The notes beneath the pieces are model-generated. The model was given only the letters and a program-made list of their open reading frames with translations, had not been told where the DNA came from and made no database searches. DNA of 64,000 nt from assembly GCF_040546585.1 (NCBI RefSeq), contig NZ_JBEPOC010000001.1, positions 186,001 to 250,000 of the forward strand. Direction: 5' to 3'. The translations under genes were made by a program, and so were the position numbers. Source of the DNA: Marmoricola sp. OAE513. GTDB taxonomy: Bacteria > Actinomycetota > Actinomycetes > Propionibacteriales > Nocardioidaceae. Each line of letters opens with the position of its first letter. The stretch's first letter is position 1. Positions 1 to 7,010 of the stretch are shown in pieces.

Positions 1-166
1 GAGGCGCCGCGAGCGCGGTGTCCAGGTCGACGTACAGGGCGTGCGGGACGTGCCCCTCGACGTACACGGCCACGCCGCCGGGACCCCCCATCCGGTAGCG
101 GACGTCCAGGACGGTGACGCGGCCGAGGAGCGCGTCGAGTTCGGCCGGTGTGACGAGAGGGCTCAT
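1..166 (-). CDS. sulfurtransferase (rhodanese domain), N-terminal part, cut by window edge
   Basis: Reading down from ATG at 166 gives about 55 residues beginning MSPLVTPAELDALLGRVTVL, then DVRYRMGGPGG, a GHVP turn and YVDLD. This pattern opens the N-terminal rhodanese domain of thiosulfate or 3-mercaptopyruvate sulfurtransferases, which move a sulfane sulfur to an acceptor through a cysteine. That cysteine would lie in the second domain, outside the window, so activity cannot be judged. A strong GGGGAGGA ribosome site lies just upstream. The start codon faces the alternative thymidine kinase start at 165, so the two genes are divergent with no leader between them. Confidence 0.8.
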   Translation of the reverse strand, partial: MSPLVTPAELDALLGRVTVLDVRYRMGGPGGVAVYVEGHVPHALYVDLDTALAAP

Positions 167-182
167 GGCACAATCCTCCCCG

Positions 183-836
183 ATGGCTGAACTCCACTTC
201 TTCACCGGCACGATGGACTCCGGGAAGAGCACGCTCGCGCTGCAGACCAACCACAACCACGCGGCTCGTGGTCGGATCGGCCGGATCTTCACCACCCACG
301 ACAGGGCCGGCGAGGCCATCCTCTCCTCACGCCTCGGACTGGAGCACGACGCCCTCGAGGTCACGCCTGACTTCGACTTCTGGCACTACGTCGTGGACTC
401 CTTGACGCACGGCGCCCGGATCGACTTCCTGATCTGCGACGAGGCCCAGTTCTACGCCCCCCGCCAGATCGACCAGCTCGCCCGCGTCGTCGACGAGCTC
501 CAGATCGACGTCTTCGCGTTCGGCATCATGTCGGACTTCCGGACCGAGCTGTTCGACGGATCTCGGCGTCTGGTCGAGCTCGCCGACCGCACCCACGTCC
601 TCCAGGTCGAGGCGCTCTGCTGGTGCGGGAAGCGCGCGACGCACAACGCGCGCACCGAGAACGGCGAGATGGTCACGGAGGGCGAGGTCATCGTGGTCGG
701 GGACGTCGACGCGCAGGACGTGGAGCCGGCGGAGGTCGCCTACGAGGTGCTGTGCCGCCAGCACCACCGTCGTCGGATGACCGCAGCGCGTGCGCAGGCC
801 GTCTCCATGGTCAGCGAGCCCCTGCCCTTCAGCTGA
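183..836 (+). CDS. tdk: thymidine kinase (type II)
   Basis: Phosphorylates thymidine with ATP in the cytosol (pyrimidine salvage). The 217-residue protein opens MAELHFFTG and has the Walker A loop GTMDSGKST at residues 9-17, the catalytic Glu in CDEAQF (about residue 87), and the zinc lasso formed by CWC plus CRQHH near the C-terminus. Length and motif order fit the type II (TK1-like) family. I chose ATG 183 because the family usually begins there. ATG 165 is in frame, adds MAQSSP and has a GAGAGG sequence upstream, so it remains possible. The gene is divergent from the rhodanese gene and convergent with the sulfotransferase-like gene across the repeat array. Confidence 0.93.
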   Translation: MAELHFFTGTMDSGKSTLALQTNHNHAARGRIGRIFTTHDRAGEAILSSRLGLEHDALEVTPDFDFWHYVVDSLTHGARIDFLICDEAQFYAPRQIDQLARVVDELQIDVFAFGIMSDFRTELFDGSRRLVELADRTHVLQVEALCWCGKRATHNARTENGEMVTEGEVIVVGDVDAQDVEPAEVAYEVLCRQHHRRRMTAARAQAVSMVSEPLPFS

Positions 837-841
837 CCTCC

Positions 842-1119
842 CGCCGACCGGGCACAGATGTCCCAGCCCAACCCGCCGACCGGGCACAGATGTCCCAGCC
901 CAACCCGCCGACCGGGCTCAGATGTCCCGCCCCAACCCGCCGAGCGGGCTCAGATGTCCCAGCACGTCGGGACATCCCAGACCTCTCGGCGTCACCACGC
1001 GGGACATCCCAGACCTCTCGGCGTCACCACGCGGGACATCCCAGACCTCTCGGCGCCACACGGTGGGACATCCCAGACCTCTGGGCGTTACACGGTGGGA
1101 CATCCCGGACCTCTCGGCG
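842..1119. repeat. phased array of nine 32-bp repeats, four forward and five inverted
   Basis: The spacer between tdk and the next gene is almost entirely repeats. Each unit carries CGCCGA, nine variable bases, then GATGTCCC. Forward copies start at 842, 874, 906 and 938. Inverted copies (GGGACATC, nine bases, TCGGCG) start at 969, 1001, 1033, 1065 and 1097. The period is exactly 32 bp within each orientation. The two sets face each other across eight bases (961-968), making a dyad centred near 964. Because 32 is not a multiple of three, the array does not encode a repeated peptide. There are no unique spacers, so it is not CRISPR. Function unknown; protein binding or a 3'-end role are both open. 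Confidence 0.9.
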
Positions 1120-1126
1120 TGACGGG

Positions 1127-2269
1127 TCACTCCGGGGGCGTGCGCTCCGCCAATGCCTCGCGCCAGCGGGGGGTCAGCGGGATCATCCGGCCGAGGTCCG
1201 CGATCACGGCATCGATCTTCTTCGGGCGGGCCGACGCGTCCACGTCGAGCTCGCGGGCGGTCCGGTCCCACAGGGCATCCGCGGCGTCCTTGACGGCGTG
1301 CTTGTCCGGGTCGGCCGCCTTGCGCGCCAGCCGGGGCAGCGACGCAGGAACCGGCAGCGCATCCAAGGAGCCGTGCACCTCGTAACCGCCCGCGGTGATC
1401 GCGTCCCTGATCCGCTGGTTCGAGGCTCGCGCGAACTCGGCCGCCCTGCGGTCCAGCGCGGGCTTGCCCTCGGCCTGACGGCGTGGGGTGAGCGCGTCCC
1501 AGACCAGCGGCCGCAGACCGATTCGGTAGACCGGCGCGGGGACACCCATGAGGTACGGGTTCAACCGGCGCATCACCTCCGCGCTGGCGTAGCCGAGCGA
1601 GGAGTTGTCGAAACGGTGCTGGACGTCGACGGCCAGGCTCGGATCCACCCCGATCGCGCCGGCGAACCGGTTCCAGAGCTCCTCCTTCGGAGCGGTCCGG
1701 TCCGGTGTCGTGATCACGTCGAGCTTGCCGACGCCGGGGTGGGTTCCCCAGCGCTCGAGCATCAGGTCGACCCGCTGGGCCCGGGTGTAGCCCTTGGCAG
1801 CGTGGGTGTTCGCGTCGTCGCGCTTCTGCCGTGACGGGTCGATCCGCTGCAGGTACGTCGACCACGGATCCACGCCGAAGCGCCGTACGTAGGACTGCCA
1901 CTGGGCGGGGATAGCGGCGAACTGGTCACGGACCGTGAGGACGACCTGCACGTCCATGCCCTCCAGCGGAGCCATGAAGGCGTCGACCTGGTGGCGCTTG
2001 GCGAAGCTCATGAACTCCATCGAGACGATCGCGGCCTCGCCGTCGAAGTCCCGGGCCTCCTGGACCAGCGCACGCCACTCGTCGTGCCTCTCCGGCCGTT
2101 TCGGCGTAGCCAGCACACGCTTCACCGCGCTGACCTGGGCCGGGTAGGACTTCGCGAGGAACAGCAGGCCGGCGCGCTCGTGGATGTCCGCCGTCCAGTA
2201 CAGGACGGACTGGACGAAGCTCGTACCCGTCTTCATCCCGCCGACGTGCAGCACGATCCGGTCAGCCAT
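1127..2269 (-). CDS. sulfotransferase-like protein
   Basis: A 380-residue protein beginning MADRIVLHVGGMKTGTSFVQ. The KTGTS loop directly after a first beta strand matches the 5'-phosphosulfate binding loop of PAPS-dependent sulfotransferases, and VSMEFMSF followed by VVLTVRDQ resembles the later PAPS-binding strand (serine and arginine). This suggests transfer of a sulfate group to an unknown acceptor, but the rest of the sequence is not one I can place in a characterised subgroup. The start at 2269 is chosen because the motif begins five residues after it; upstream in-frame codons give low-quality sequence. It has no close operon partner: 141 bp separate it from the upstream gene. Confidence 0.65.
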   Translation of the reverse strand: MADRIVLHVGGMKTGTSFVQSVLYWTADIHERAGLLFLAKSYPAQVSAVKRVLATPKRPERHDEWRALVQEARDFDGEAAIVSMEFMSFAKRHQVDAFMAPLEGMDVQVVLTVRDQFAAIPAQWQSYVRRFGVDPWSTYLQRIDPSRQKRDDANTHAAKGYTRAQRVDLMLERWGTHPGVGKLDVITTPDRTAPKEELWNRFAGAIGVDPSLAVDVQHRFDNSSLGYASAEVMRRLNPYLMGVPAPVYRIGLRPLVWDALTPRRQAEGKPALDRRAAEFARASNQRIRDAITAGGYEVHGSLDALPVPASLPRLARKAADPDKHAVKDAADALWDRTARELDVDASARPKKIDAVIADLGRMIPLTPRWREALAERTPPE

Positions 2270-2410
2270 CGTCCGATTGGTCCTCTCCGCACACGAAAAT
2301 GGCTGGTCGGACCGGTGCAGTTGGTCAGACTGGGCCAGGAAGTTCCACCTTCTCATCCCGACAGCGCGAGTGCACGTCTGGCCGTTACGCGGCGCGGCGG
2401 GCCCGACGGC

Positions 2411-3532
2411 TCAGCAGATCAGGATCGGGATCTCCATCTCCGCAGCCGTCAGCGAGCCGTGGAAGCCGACCAGCGAGTTCTCGTACGGGAAGTCGGTCAT
2501 GCTGATCAGCGCGGTCCGTCCGCGGGCCGCGACGACGACGTCTCCCAGACGGGGACGCACCTGCGGGTTCACCGCGCCGAACCAGCCACGCTCGATCGCC
2601 TCGTCGCGCGCGAGCACCTCGGCCCGCTCGCCGAGGAAGCCGCGCCAGGTCGCCAGGACGTCGTCCAGCGCGCGGCTCGGGCAGTAGAGGTGGCGGAAGC
2701 GGGCTTCTCCCCCGACGAGCTGGACGCCGTCGCGCAGCTCGTGGTGCTCGTCGATGTCGATGCGTTCCTCGAGCGGGCAGTCGATCATGCCGTGGTCGGC
2801 GACGACGACCAGCCGGATGCCCGGGTCGAGCGACTCGCGCAGCTGCTCGACGCTGGCGTCGACCGCGGAGAGCTGGGCGCGCCACTGGGGCGAGTCCACG
2901 CCGTACCGGTGTCCGGTCCAGTCGAGGTCACCGTCGTACAGGTAGGTGACCGAGGGCGTCTGGGCCGAGGCGGCGACCGCCGCCGCAATGCGCTCGCCGA
3001 CCTTGTCACCCTCGACGAACTCGGCGCCCCGGAACCCGCTCAGGGTCAGGCCGGAGTCCAGGAACTCGTGCTTGCTGACAACGGTGGCACTGACTCCGAC
3101 GCTGCGCAGGCGCGCGAAGGCACTCGGGTGCGGCTGCCACTCGCCGGGGTCGACGACCTGCTTGTCCCAGAAGAGGGCGTTCAGCAGCGTCGTGGTGCCC
3201 GGGACGCGCGAGGTGAACCCGACCAGGCCGTGCTCCCCGGGAGTCATCGCCGTGCCGAGCGAGGTGAGGCTGGTCGCCGTGGTCGACGGGACGCCGGCGA
3301 CGCCGGGTTCGTTCAGCAGCGCTGCCAGGTACGGCGCGTGCTCGGCGTGCTCGGCCACCAGGCGGTGACCGAGGCCGTCGACGAGCAGGATCACGTACTG
3401 GCGGGCAGGCGGCAGCACCAGGTCGGTGTGGTGGAAGCCGACGTCCGCGCCCAGTGCCGTCGCCACCGCCGGGAGGATGTCCCCCAGGCTGCGGCCGCCG
3501 TACGCGGGCTCGACGAAGCCGGAGGCGCTCAC
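2411..3532 (-). CDS. alkaline phosphatase superfamily phosphodiesterase / nucleotide pyrophosphatase-like
   Basis: The 373-residue protein has the metal-site layout of the type I phosphodiesterase/nucleotide pyrophosphatase family: LVDGLG (first metal Asp), VPSTTATSLTSLGT with the probable Thr nucleophile, DLDWTGHRYG (Asp and His ligands) and VVADHGM (Asp-His pair), with a final His in GFHGSL. It has no signal peptide, so it probably acts in the cytosol on a phosphodiester or phosphonate substrate that cannot be named. The GTG start at 3532 lies four bases after the TGA of the DUF5998 gene, so the two are translationally coupled. The same order is common in actinobacteria downstream of the GNAT/acyl-CoA synthetase gene. 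Confidence 0.85.
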   Translation of the reverse strand: MSASGFVEPAYGGRSLGDILPAVATALGADVGFHHTDLVLPPARQYVILLVDGLGHRLVAEHAEHAPYLAALLNEPGVAGVPSTTATSLTSLGTAMTPGEHGLVGFTSRVPGTTTLLNALFWDKQVVDPGEWQPHPSAFARLRSVGVSATVVSKHEFLDSGLTLSGFRGAEFVEGDKVGERIAAAVAASAQTPSVTYLYDGDLDWTGHRYGVDSPQWRAQLSAVDASVEQLRESLDPGIRLVVVADHGMIDCPLEERIDIDEHHELRDGVQLVGGEARFRHLYCPSRALDDVLATWRGFLGERAEVLARDEAIERGWFGAVNPQVRPRLGDVVVAARGRTALISMTDFPYENSLVGFHGSLTAAEMEIPILIC

Positions 3533-3536
3533 CGGG

Positions 3537-4115
3537 TCACGCCGAGGTGCTGGCCGAGAGGCTCTCGGCGAAGGCCAGCAGCCGGTCCACCGACTCCTGA
3601 CCATCGGCGGCCGAGCTCACCCGGAGGGAGAAGTCGTCGGAGGCCAGCACACCGGTGTACCCGTGGTCGGCCTCGCACTGCGGATCCGAGCAGGTGGCGG
3701 GCTCCAGGTCGACCCGGTTGATCCCGCCCCAGCCGATCGTCACGACGGCCTCGGCGGGGGCCGGCAGGGCAGCTGCGGTGACGGTGGCCGGGTTGGCGAC
3801 CATCCGGTTCACGACCACGGACTTCACCTGGGACAGCTTCACCGCCTCGGTGGAGGTGGAGGTGTACGGCTCGGGCAGGAGGTCGTCCGGCGCGTGCTCG
3901 TCGGTGTGGCAGAGGATCAGGCGCGTCGGGGTCAGCACGACCACGGTGATGTGACGGCGCACCTCGTCGCGGTCGATGGTCGGCTCGTGGTGCACCAGGT
4001 AGGACACCACCGTCTCGCCGGCGATCGCCGCGTCGACCCCGGCACGCACGACCGCCGGGTAGTAGCCGCTCTTCTCGATGGCGGTCGCGAGATCGCCGGT
4101 CTGGTCCTCAGTCAC
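3537..4115 (-). CDS. DUF5998 family protein
   Basis: A 192-residue soluble protein of unknown function. The N-terminus reads VTEDQTGDLATAIEKSGYYP and is followed by a beta-rich body (VVVLTPTRLILCHTDEH, then VTIGWGGINRVDLEPATCSDPQCEADHGYTG split by a Cys pair) typical of DUF5998. The Cys-x4-Cys arrangement might bind a metal. GTG 4115 is chosen as the start because no better one lies upstream, and the next gene upstream ends at 4154. It sits between the acyl-CoA synthetase fusion and the phosphatase-fold gene, all on one strand and tightly spaced, so the three are probably co-transcribed. Confidence 0.8.
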   Translation of the reverse strand: MTEDQTGDLATAIEKSGYYPAVVRAGVDAAIAGETVVSYLVHHEPTIDRDEVRRHITVVVLTPTRLILCHTDEHAPDDLLPEPYTSTSTEAVKLSQVKSVVVNRMVANPATVTAAALPAPAEAVVTIGWGGINRVDLEPATCSDPQCEADHGYTGVLASDDFSLRVSSAADGQESVDRLLAFAESLSASTSA

Positions 4116-4153
4116 GGGCGTCAGTGTGTCACGCCGCCCTCCCGGGCACCCGG

Positions 4154-6895
4154 TCAGGACGGCGCGACGACACCGTCGGGAATCGTGTCCCCTGGGTGCA
4201 CGTTCATCCGCCGCGTGAACCAGTCCGAGCGCGGGTCCACGACGGGGAGGACCTGGATGGACGCGTCGAGCACCGCGACGCCGTCGGGAGTCGCGTGCAC
4301 CAGGCTGAGGTCGACCGCGCAGACCTGCTGGAGGTCGTTCTTGAGCTGGGCGACCCGGCGGAACAGGTCCTCCACCGCCTCGACGTCGACGGGCTCGCTG
4401 CCCCGGTGGCCGAACAGCAACGGAGCGGCCTTGACCGAACGGACCGCCTCGTGGGCATCGAGCGCCGTGATCGGCGGGATCCGGTAGGCGAGGTCGCCGA
4501 GCAGCTCGGTGATGGCACCGGCCACCGAGAACGAGACCGCGGGCCCGAACAGGGGGTCCTCCAGGCCGTCCAGCTGCACCGGTACGCCGGGAGGTGCCGT
4601 CCGCATCACCACGAAGCCCGGGTCCTCGACGGTGGAGGCGATCTTGCTGAGCTCGTCGTAGGCGTGCGCCATCTCGTCGGCGTCCGCGATGTTGCGCCAC
4701 ACGTGCGCGAGGTCGGGCCGCTGCCGCAGCGGCTCGGCGGTGGCCTTGAGCACGACGTCCCACCCGAGGTCGGCCGCGGCCGCGACGGCCTCGCTCGCGC
4801 TGGTCACGGAGATCCGGTCCCACAGGTCGATGCCGTAGTAGCCGAGCAGCTCCTTGCACTCGGCGAAGGTCAGCTCGCGTCCGCGCGGGTTCTCGATGAG
4901 GAACTCGGTGAGCATCCGGGTCGCGGCGTCGAGGTCGATGTCCTCGAGCACCTCGTCCTCGTCCGGCTGGCGTGCCAGCCAGGCGCCGTACTCGACGACG
5001 CGGGAGAGAGCCCGGACGGCCTGCTCCACCGCCGGGTACGACGGCACCGAGCCGCGTCCGGCCGTGTTGCCGGCGAGGTCTGGGACGCGCAGCAGCTCGG
5101 GGACACCCTCGCGCCCGAGGAACGTCGCCACGATGGGCTTGTCGGACTGCTCGGAGACCGCGGCGAGCGCGTTGGCGACCTCGGCTCCCCCGGAGTTCAG
5201 CGGCGGGATGTAGATCGCGACGACACCGTCGACGTCGCGGGAGTCGATGAGCTTGTCGAGAGCCTCCTCGAAGTCCTCCGCGGTCGACTCGACGCCGAGG
5301 GCGACCTGCTGGGTGACCTGCAGACCGCTGGCTGCGGCGGCGTCCGAGGCGAGCAAGCCCAGGGCGTCGGAGTTGCCCACCACGCCGACCTTGGAGCCCC
5401 GCGGGAGCGGCTGGTGGGCGAGCAGCTGGGCGACGTCGAACATCTCGTCGAGGGTGTCGACCTGGATGACGCCCGCCTGTCGGAACATGGCGTCGACGGC
5501 CGCCTGGGGCGCCTCGATCGTGCGAACCACGTGGCCCATCGGCACACCCTGGGTGGTGCGGCCGGACCGGACCGCGATGACGGGCTTGCTGCGCGAGACG
5601 CGGCGGGCGATGCGCGAGAACTTGCGCGGGTTTCCGATCGACTCCAGGTAGAGCAGGACGACCTCGGTGGCCTCGTCCTCCTCCCAGTACTGCAGCAGGT
5701 CGTTGCCGGAGACGTCGGCACGGTTGCCGGCACTGACGAAGGTCGACAAGCCCAGGCCGCGGCCGCGGACCTTCTCGAGGATCGCGGACCCGAGCGCACC
5801 CGACTGGCAGAAGAAGCCGGCCCGGCCGCGCGGAGGCATCACCGGGGAGAGCGAGGCGTTCAACGACACGTCGACCGCGGTGTTGATCACGCCGAGCGCG
5901 TTCGGTCCGATCAGCCGCAGACCGTAGGACCGAGCCAGACCGGCCAGGCGACGCTGGCGATGCCGGCCCTCCTCACCCGTCTCGGCGAAACCGGAGGAGA
6001 TCACGATCAGGCCGTGCACGCCCTTGGCCGCACAGTCCAGGACGACGTCCTGCACCGCGTCGGCCGGGACCGCGACGATCGCCACGTCGACGTCGCCGGG
6101 GATGTCCCCCACCCGCGCGTACGCCGGCATCCCGGCCACCGCCTCGGCCGTCGGGTTCACCACGTAGACGCGACCGGAGTAGTCGCCGAGCACCAGGTTG
6201 CGCACCAGGGCTGCACCGATGGTGTCCGAGCGACGGGAGGCACCGATGACCGCGACGCTGCGTGCCGAGAGGAACGCCTCGATCGAGGCTGCCTCGGCCC
6301 GGTGCTCGCGGGCGGCCATCACGCCCATCGCGGTCTCGGTCGGGTCGATGTTGAACTCGAGGTGCATGATCCCCTCGTCCCAGTCCCCGGCCACCTGGTA
6401 GCCCTGCTCGTGGAAGACCTGCAGCATCCGCTGGTTGTCCGGGAGCACCTCGGCGACGAACCGGTGCACGCCGCGCTCCCGCGCAGCCTGGGCCAGGTGC
6501 TCGAGCAGCTGCTGGCCGATGCCCCGGCCCTGGTGGGCGTCCTGCACCAGGAAGGCGACCTCGGCCTCGCCGGGCTCGAGCAGCTCGTAGCTGGCCACCG
6601 CGAGGATCTTCTCCGCGACGGTGAGCACGAAGGCGACCCGGGCGCGGTGGTCGACCTCGGTGAAGCGGCGCAGGTCGCGCTCGGACAGCGTCGGCATCGG
6701 CGCGAAGAACCGGAAGTACTTGGACTGGTCGGAGACGTCGGCGTAGAAGGTGACCAGGCCGTCGGAGTCCGACGGTGAGATCGGCCGGATGTGGGCCGTT
6801 CGCCCGTCCCGTAGCACGACGTCGGCCGCCCAGTGGGCGGGCCAGGTCTCCGCGGACCCGCCGGCCGCGGGGCTGGAGGAATCGGCCGCAGTCAC
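4154..6895 (-). CDS. GNAT acetyltransferase fused to ADP-forming acyl-CoA synthetase-like domains
   Basis: A 913-residue fusion. Residues about 25-190 form a GNAT domain with the acetyl-CoA pyrophosphate loop QGRGIGQQLLEHL. Next comes a CoA-binding Rossmann domain (SVAVIGASRRSDTIG), a succinyl-CoA ligase-like domain, and a C-terminal ATP-grasp domain (ELLGYYGIDLWD onward). In actinobacteria such fusions act as protein lysine acetyltransferases or acyl-CoA ligases that control acetyl-CoA synthetase and other enzymes. Which activity holds here cannot be read from sequence. The GTG start is supported by TAGATT exactly six bases upstream, a leaderless promoter pattern. The gene is divergent from parC and leads the operon with DUF5998 and the phosphatase-fold gene. 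Confidence 0.88.
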   Translation of the reverse strand: MTAADSSSPAAGGSAETWPAHWAADVVLRDGRTAHIRPISPSDSDGLVTFYADVSDQSKYFRFFAPMPTLSERDLRRFTEVDHRARVAFVLTVAEKILAVASYELLEPGEAEVAFLVQDAHQGRGIGQQLLEHLAQAARERGVHRFVAEVLPDNQRMLQVFHEQGYQVAGDWDEGIMHLEFNIDPTETAMGVMAAREHRAEAASIEAFLSARSVAVIGASRRSDTIGAALVRNLVLGDYSGRVYVVNPTAEAVAGMPAYARVGDIPGDVDVAIVAVPADAVQDVVLDCAAKGVHGLIVISSGFAETGEEGRHRQRRLAGLARSYGLRLIGPNALGVINTAVDVSLNASLSPVMPPRGRAGFFCQSGALGSAILEKVRGRGLGLSTFVSAGNRADVSGNDLLQYWEEDEATEVVLLYLESIGNPRKFSRIARRVSRSKPVIAVRSGRTTQGVPMGHVVRTIEAPQAAVDAMFRQAGVIQVDTLDEMFDVAQLLAHQPLPRGSKVGVVGNSDALGLLASDAAAASGLQVTQQVALGVESTAEDFEEALDKLIDSRDVDGVVAIYIPPLNSGGAEVANALAAVSEQSDKPIVATFLGREGVPELLRVPDLAGNTAGRGSVPSYPAVEQAVRALSRVVEYGAWLARQPDEDEVLEDIDLDAATRMLTEFLIENPRGRELTFAECKELLGYYGIDLWDRISVTSASEAVAAAADLGWDVVLKATAEPLRQRPDLAHVWRNIADADEMAHAYDELSKIASTVEDPGFVVMRTAPPGVPVQLDGLEDPLFGPAVSFSVAGAITELLGDLAYRIPPITALDAHEAVRSVKAAPLLFGHRGSEPVDVEAVEDLFRRVAQLKNDLQQVCAVDLSLVHATPDGVAVLDASIQVLPVVDPRSDWFTRRMNVHPGDTIPDGVVAPS

Positions 6896-7010
6896 ACGAG
6901 CAATCTACCGGGCTCACGTAACGGACGTGTGACCAGATCGGCCAAGATCAGCGACCCGGTACGCGTGCCCCTGCACCGGATCGTCCGCCCCTGTTGGGAG
7001 AATGCGCCAC

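Noticed and set aside
842-1119. CRISPR array
   Set aside because: The repeats are contiguous with no unique spacers, two orientations are present, and no cas genes are nearby.
918-1119. A gene with repeated peptide (RSGMS/RGLGCP-type text) on the minus strand over the repeats
   Set aside because: The 32-bp period shifts frame at each repeat, and the frame runs through the better-supported sulfotransferase-like gene.
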